Assembly: GCF_036711975.1 (NCBI RefSeq)
Contig: NC_091970.1
Span: 5,339,501 to 5,403,500, forward strand
Reading direction: 5' to 3'
Length of the DNA: 64,000 nt
DNA from: Onthophagus taurus
Lineage: Eukaryota > Arthropoda > Insecta > Coleoptera > Scarabaeidae
Shown here: piece by piece, positions 60,621 to 64,000 of the stretch
How positions within the stretch are numbered: position 1 is the stretch's first letter
Layout of the letters: each line of letters begins with the position of its first letter
Made by a program: the position numbers and the translations under genes
Notes under the pieces: generated by a model
The model's input: only the letters and a program-made list of their open reading frames with translations
Told to the model about the DNA's origin: nothing
The model's database searches: none

Positions 60621-61879
60621 CATTAATAAACTTTTTTTGATCTCTAAATGGTTATGCAATGAGAATTCAGATTATTCTAAGTATAAATAGAGCCTCCTAT
60701 CAACGCCTCCATTTGTTGGATTGCTTCATTATTGACATCTTCTTCAAGATGCATAATCTTGTTACTTTATCATCTGGTAGGGTTGATTCATCATCGTCTG
60801 ACTTGGGTTCAGAACCTATTTCAACCAGTTATTGTTCTAAAATGCACTCCCACAACTTATACTCTAATACTTTTCTCTCCTTATCTCATTCTTCCTAAAC
60901 GCTGAAGTTTGGAAGTTAACGAAATCAATAACTCTAGATCATTTTGTCAGAAATATCTAAAACATATATTATGTTTCTAGCGATAATTTTGGAAGATATC
61001 ATCTTTGATATCTTACTACTACCAATAATGATGTGGAGTTATATCAGAGATTATATTAGGGAAGATGTTGATGAGGATAATCTTGTGAGGTCATGATTTG
61101 GGCCGCCCCAACTATCACGAACAATACTTAAGACTTCGAAGACGTCGGTCGAGATTATTTCTTCCATAAACTTAGAAGACTTAGATGCTGAAAATCAGTA
61201 ATAAAAGAGATATCAGGAATGTGATATCAAAGGCAAAATTTATAGATGATGGAGAAGATAGTAAGGAAAGCCAGGACGAGATATCAGAAACTATGCAAAT
61301 CGACGTAAACTATGTTGAGGATGATAAGATAAGATAGGAAGGTATCAATGATGAGGAAGATAGATGTTAGATACTATCAAGGACGATGCTGAAAGATATC
61401 AGTAATAACGTTGAGTGATATTGAGAATAATGCCTTTCTAAGAATTGGCACCATCGCTTAACTAAGTTCTTCAAAAACTCCTAACATCTTAGAAATGTTA
61501 CCTAAACTTCCCAAAACTTTCAAAAACAATTCAAATTAAAAAACGAAACTTAATTTTTTAAAACTAGCATTATAATTGTAAATAAAGTTAGATTAAAATC
61601 ATTTTAGATCTAAATCCACAACAAAAATCGTCTCGGTTTATTTCAATAAATTGCGATTTGTAAATTTCAATTATAAATTGAAAACGTATCCCACAATTTT
61701 ATTTAAAACATCAACTCCAAAAGAAAACCAAAAATATTTTTTTTGGTTATTAAAAACATGGTCTATTTTAATTCATTCTCAAATCGAAATCGAGAATGAC
61801 CATTGTAAATAAATTCTACAATTAGTTAATTAAATTAATTAAGTAATTAAAAGCCTCCCTCCACGTTGATTAAAACATA
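60621..61879. other. Spacer with purine-rich simple sequence
   Basis: About 60950-61440 is enriched in GATATC, GATGATGAGGA and AGAAGAT words on one strand, without a clear unit. No gene is seen. Confidence 0.4.
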
Positions 61880-61997
61880 CAGTGTGTTAATTAATTCTCG
61901 TACCCGAGTATGCAACAATAATCACAGTATTGGTATTGCAATACGCATACTGTGATATTGGTTGCATACTCGGGTACGATAATTAATTAACACACTG
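61880..61997. mobile_element. 118 bp Tc1/mariner-type MITE
   Basis: Almost entirely palindromic. CAGTGTGTTAATTAATTCTC and CGTACCCGAGTATGCAAC are matched by their complement ending ATTAATTAACACACTG, with a short loop around TATTGGTATTGCAATAC. TA flanks both ends (61878-61879 and 61998-61999). There are only a few mismatches between arms, so it is young. Confidence 0.85.
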
Positions 61998-62672
61998 TAC
62001 AATGAATAGAAAAGAAAAAGTCGTGAAATAAAACGCTCGGTCTTTAATTTAAATTTTATTTTTTGATTCGGAAAGGCTGTGAAACGTTTCTATTTATCGT
62101 TTTTCGAATCAGTATTTAATAGTTGTATAAAAATTAAATTTAGGCATTTACAACAACAAAAAAAAAATAATTATTTCGGATTCAAAAAGTAAATTAATTA
62201 GTTATTAATAAATAAATAATTTAATTCGTATTTTTTTAGTACCTGACGAAGCAAAGTTTTTTTTATTTTTACCCCAACGAATCTAATACCGCCACACATT
62301 TTTAAATCGATTTAAATTAATTTTGTGTGTAAATATTAATATGTACATTTTTAAATCTGTATAAATATGAGATTAATTTTTTTTGTTGTATTTCTCGTCG
62401 CATTGTTTATGAATAATTGTAAATAATAAAAAATATTTGTAAAAAAAATTTTTTTTAACTAATTTTATTGCATATCAAGATCCTTTTCTAACACTTTTAG
62501 TGGTCATTGTCCATTTTGATAACGTTTTGTTGCAACAACAGGTCAAAAAGTTAAAACGACAGAAACGCGTTCTGATAACGATATTTAATATTTACTTGGA
62601 TTTCAACCGGATGATGATGGCATTTCGTTCTTAATATAAATCGGTTTCTAATCGGAATATTCCCAAATAGAA
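61998..62672. other. Upstream region of the acyltransferase gene
   Basis: AT-rich. It presumably contains the promoter and leader of the next gene. A minus-strand frame at 62551-62763 overlaps the gene's first exon and is not supported. Confidence 0.4.
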
Positions 62673-64000
62673 ATGAAAAAATCTTTAGGAAGTGATGAAA
62701 ATACATTTTTTGATTTTTTATTAACACTAATCTTGTTTTGGGTTTCAATTTGTTTAACACCATGGATTTTTTTTAGCTACATCGGTAAGTTATTAATTAA
62801 TTAATTAATAAAACATTAATTTTAAAATTGTTTTTTAGCAATCCAAACTTTTCATACTTTATGGATCGCATCTGTATCATTTTTATACCCAGAATTAACA
62901 TTTTTAAAACGAACAACTTTAAGGACTTTGGTTGAAACTCATCGAAATCAAGGGATTATTACCATTTTATTAACGGTGAAAGGTCCTCCGAATCCCGCAT
63001 CGGTTAGAATACATTTAGAGGTAATTCAAACATAATTCTTTTATTTATTAGTTTTAAAAATCATTTTCTAGGAATTAGTTCGGCGCAAAGACAAAAACGG
63101 GAAATTAGTTTTCCCGCATTTAAGCGACTCTTTAATCCGAAGATGCGGAACTTACGCTTGGAGTAAATGCAACTTTGATTTGAATCAAAATTTAATTCTC
63201 GCGCCTTATTCGTTTCGTGGAAGAGCAATTAATGAATTAAATGTCCAAGTAAAAATAATGTTTTCTTAATTTAAGAATTAATATTATTATTATTGCATGT
63301 TTTTAGGATTGTGTAAGCGATTTAGTTTGTAAACTACTTCCAAATAATGTACCACCATGGCAAATGGTAATCATCCCATCTTCTGAGAATAAACATTACA
63401 TCTTATTAAGATTACATCATATTTTGTTGAGTGAAGGATTAAATATTGCTGATATGTTACCTTTAATACCACCAGTAAGAAACAATATGAGCGAGTAAGT
63501 ATCTTTTTTGTTGTAAGTAACTTATAAAAACATTATAACACATAACTCGGCTCAAAACTATATTATCGCATCGTATTAAATGATGAGTAATTTTAAAATC
63601 TAATATAAACACTCCTTTTTACTAATTATGATCTAAGGAGCACTCATTGATCAAGAAGTTAAAAATTAATTTGACCTATTTTGACACACACCAACAAGCT
63701 TTTTTGATTTCCTCATACCTTTGAAAGACTTTAAAATAAAATTTAATCTAATAAATCTTTCTTTTTAGATCGTCTCTAAACAAAACAACTTTAACATCAG
63801 TGATGAAACCACCAAGTTATTTACCAACTTTAAAAGAACGTTTAACTGAAGATTTAACAAACCATTGGAACGAATTCATATCGAACAACGATCCTTTAGA
63901 AAAACCAGAATTGTTTAAAAGAAAACCCGATTTTTTCGAACTTTTATCAATCATCCTAATCGTTTTCGTTTCAACATTAAAAGAGACCCGAAAGAACTTT
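62673..64000 (+). CDS. WS/DGAT-like acyltransferase, 5' part (runs off the window)
   Basis: Probable wax-ester synthase/diacylglycerol acyltransferase-type enzyme of the CoA-dependent acyltransferase superfamily, acting at the ER. Exons so far: 62673-62784, 62839-63020, 63072-63248, 63307-63494 and 63769-64000 (open). All are in phase, about 296 residues. An N-terminal membrane anchor (FFDFLLTLILFWVSICLTPW) is followed by TVKGPPNPASVRIHLEELVR, RCGTYAWSKC and the candidate catalytic motif LRLHHILLSEG, which fits HHxxx(D/S)G with a variant spacing (HH, four residues, EG). A second hydrophobic segment (FFELLSIILIVFVST) lies at the right edge. Annotation rests on this motif and overall layout, so the family assignment is moderate. 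The C-terminal half is missing. Confidence 0.6.

Overview
The window is about 64 kb of AT-rich nuclear DNA from an insect, most likely a beetle. That placement is an inference. Genes have short introns (several of 50-70 bp) and insect-type orthologues (Lis-1, steppke-like cytohesin, Tab2, Tret1-like transporter, insect GH1 glucosidase). The spacer DNA is full of short palindromic repeats, tandem arrays and scattered copies of AACATAACCTAAC. No bacterial, organelle or intact viral genes were seen.

Layout, left to right: a gene-poor repeat region (1-3055); RpL37A (-, 3056-3614); Ate1 arginyltransferase (+, 4319-8340), with a repeat-filled 2 kb intron and two homologous, apparently mutually exclusive exons; a ~175 bp tandem array leading into Syf2 (+, 9686-10387); Tab2 (-, 11355-13884) with a long upstream region of ~370 bp repeats and a probable 5' exon near 17.7 kb; an MFS sugar/trehalose transporter (-, 18553-20274); two head-to-head alpha-crystallin-like genes (20912-21427 -, 21621-22181 +); Sec31 (-, 22454-27543); Lis-1 (-, 29579-34377); a MINPP1-like histidine phosphatase (+, 35155-36678) followed by shuffled copies of its last two exons; a GH1 beta-glucosidase homologue that has lost its catalytic glutamates (-, 37936-39683); a small membrane protein (+, 41417-41812); a cytohesin/steppke gene spanning 43.3-59.4 kb (+) with three alternative first coding exons, an intronless p23 co-chaperone gene on the opposite strand inside an intron, a 1.3 kb foldback element and a 179 bp satellite array; a repeat-rich spacer with a LINE remnant and a small TA-flanked MITE; and the 5' part of a WS/DGAT-like acyltransferase (+, 62673 to the end).

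The genes are not an operon or cluster. Most are housekeeping: translation, N-end rule arginylation, splicing, COPII coat, dynein regulation, ARF activation, HSP90 co-chaperone. Several accessory members show lineage-specific change: the dead GH1, the altered MINPP1, the divergent crystallin pair and the acyltransferase. Exon boundaries were assigned by eye from GT/AG sites, reading phase and remembered family sequences. All coding models given as complete keep phase throughout.

The most unusual items are the GH1 pseudoenzyme, the conserved mutually exclusive Ate1 exons, the divergent crystallin-like gene pair, a 1 kb element with plant Stowaway-like termini whose empty site can be read from a related repeat copy, and the repeated CTCF-like motif GCGCCATCTAGYG inside tandem arrays.
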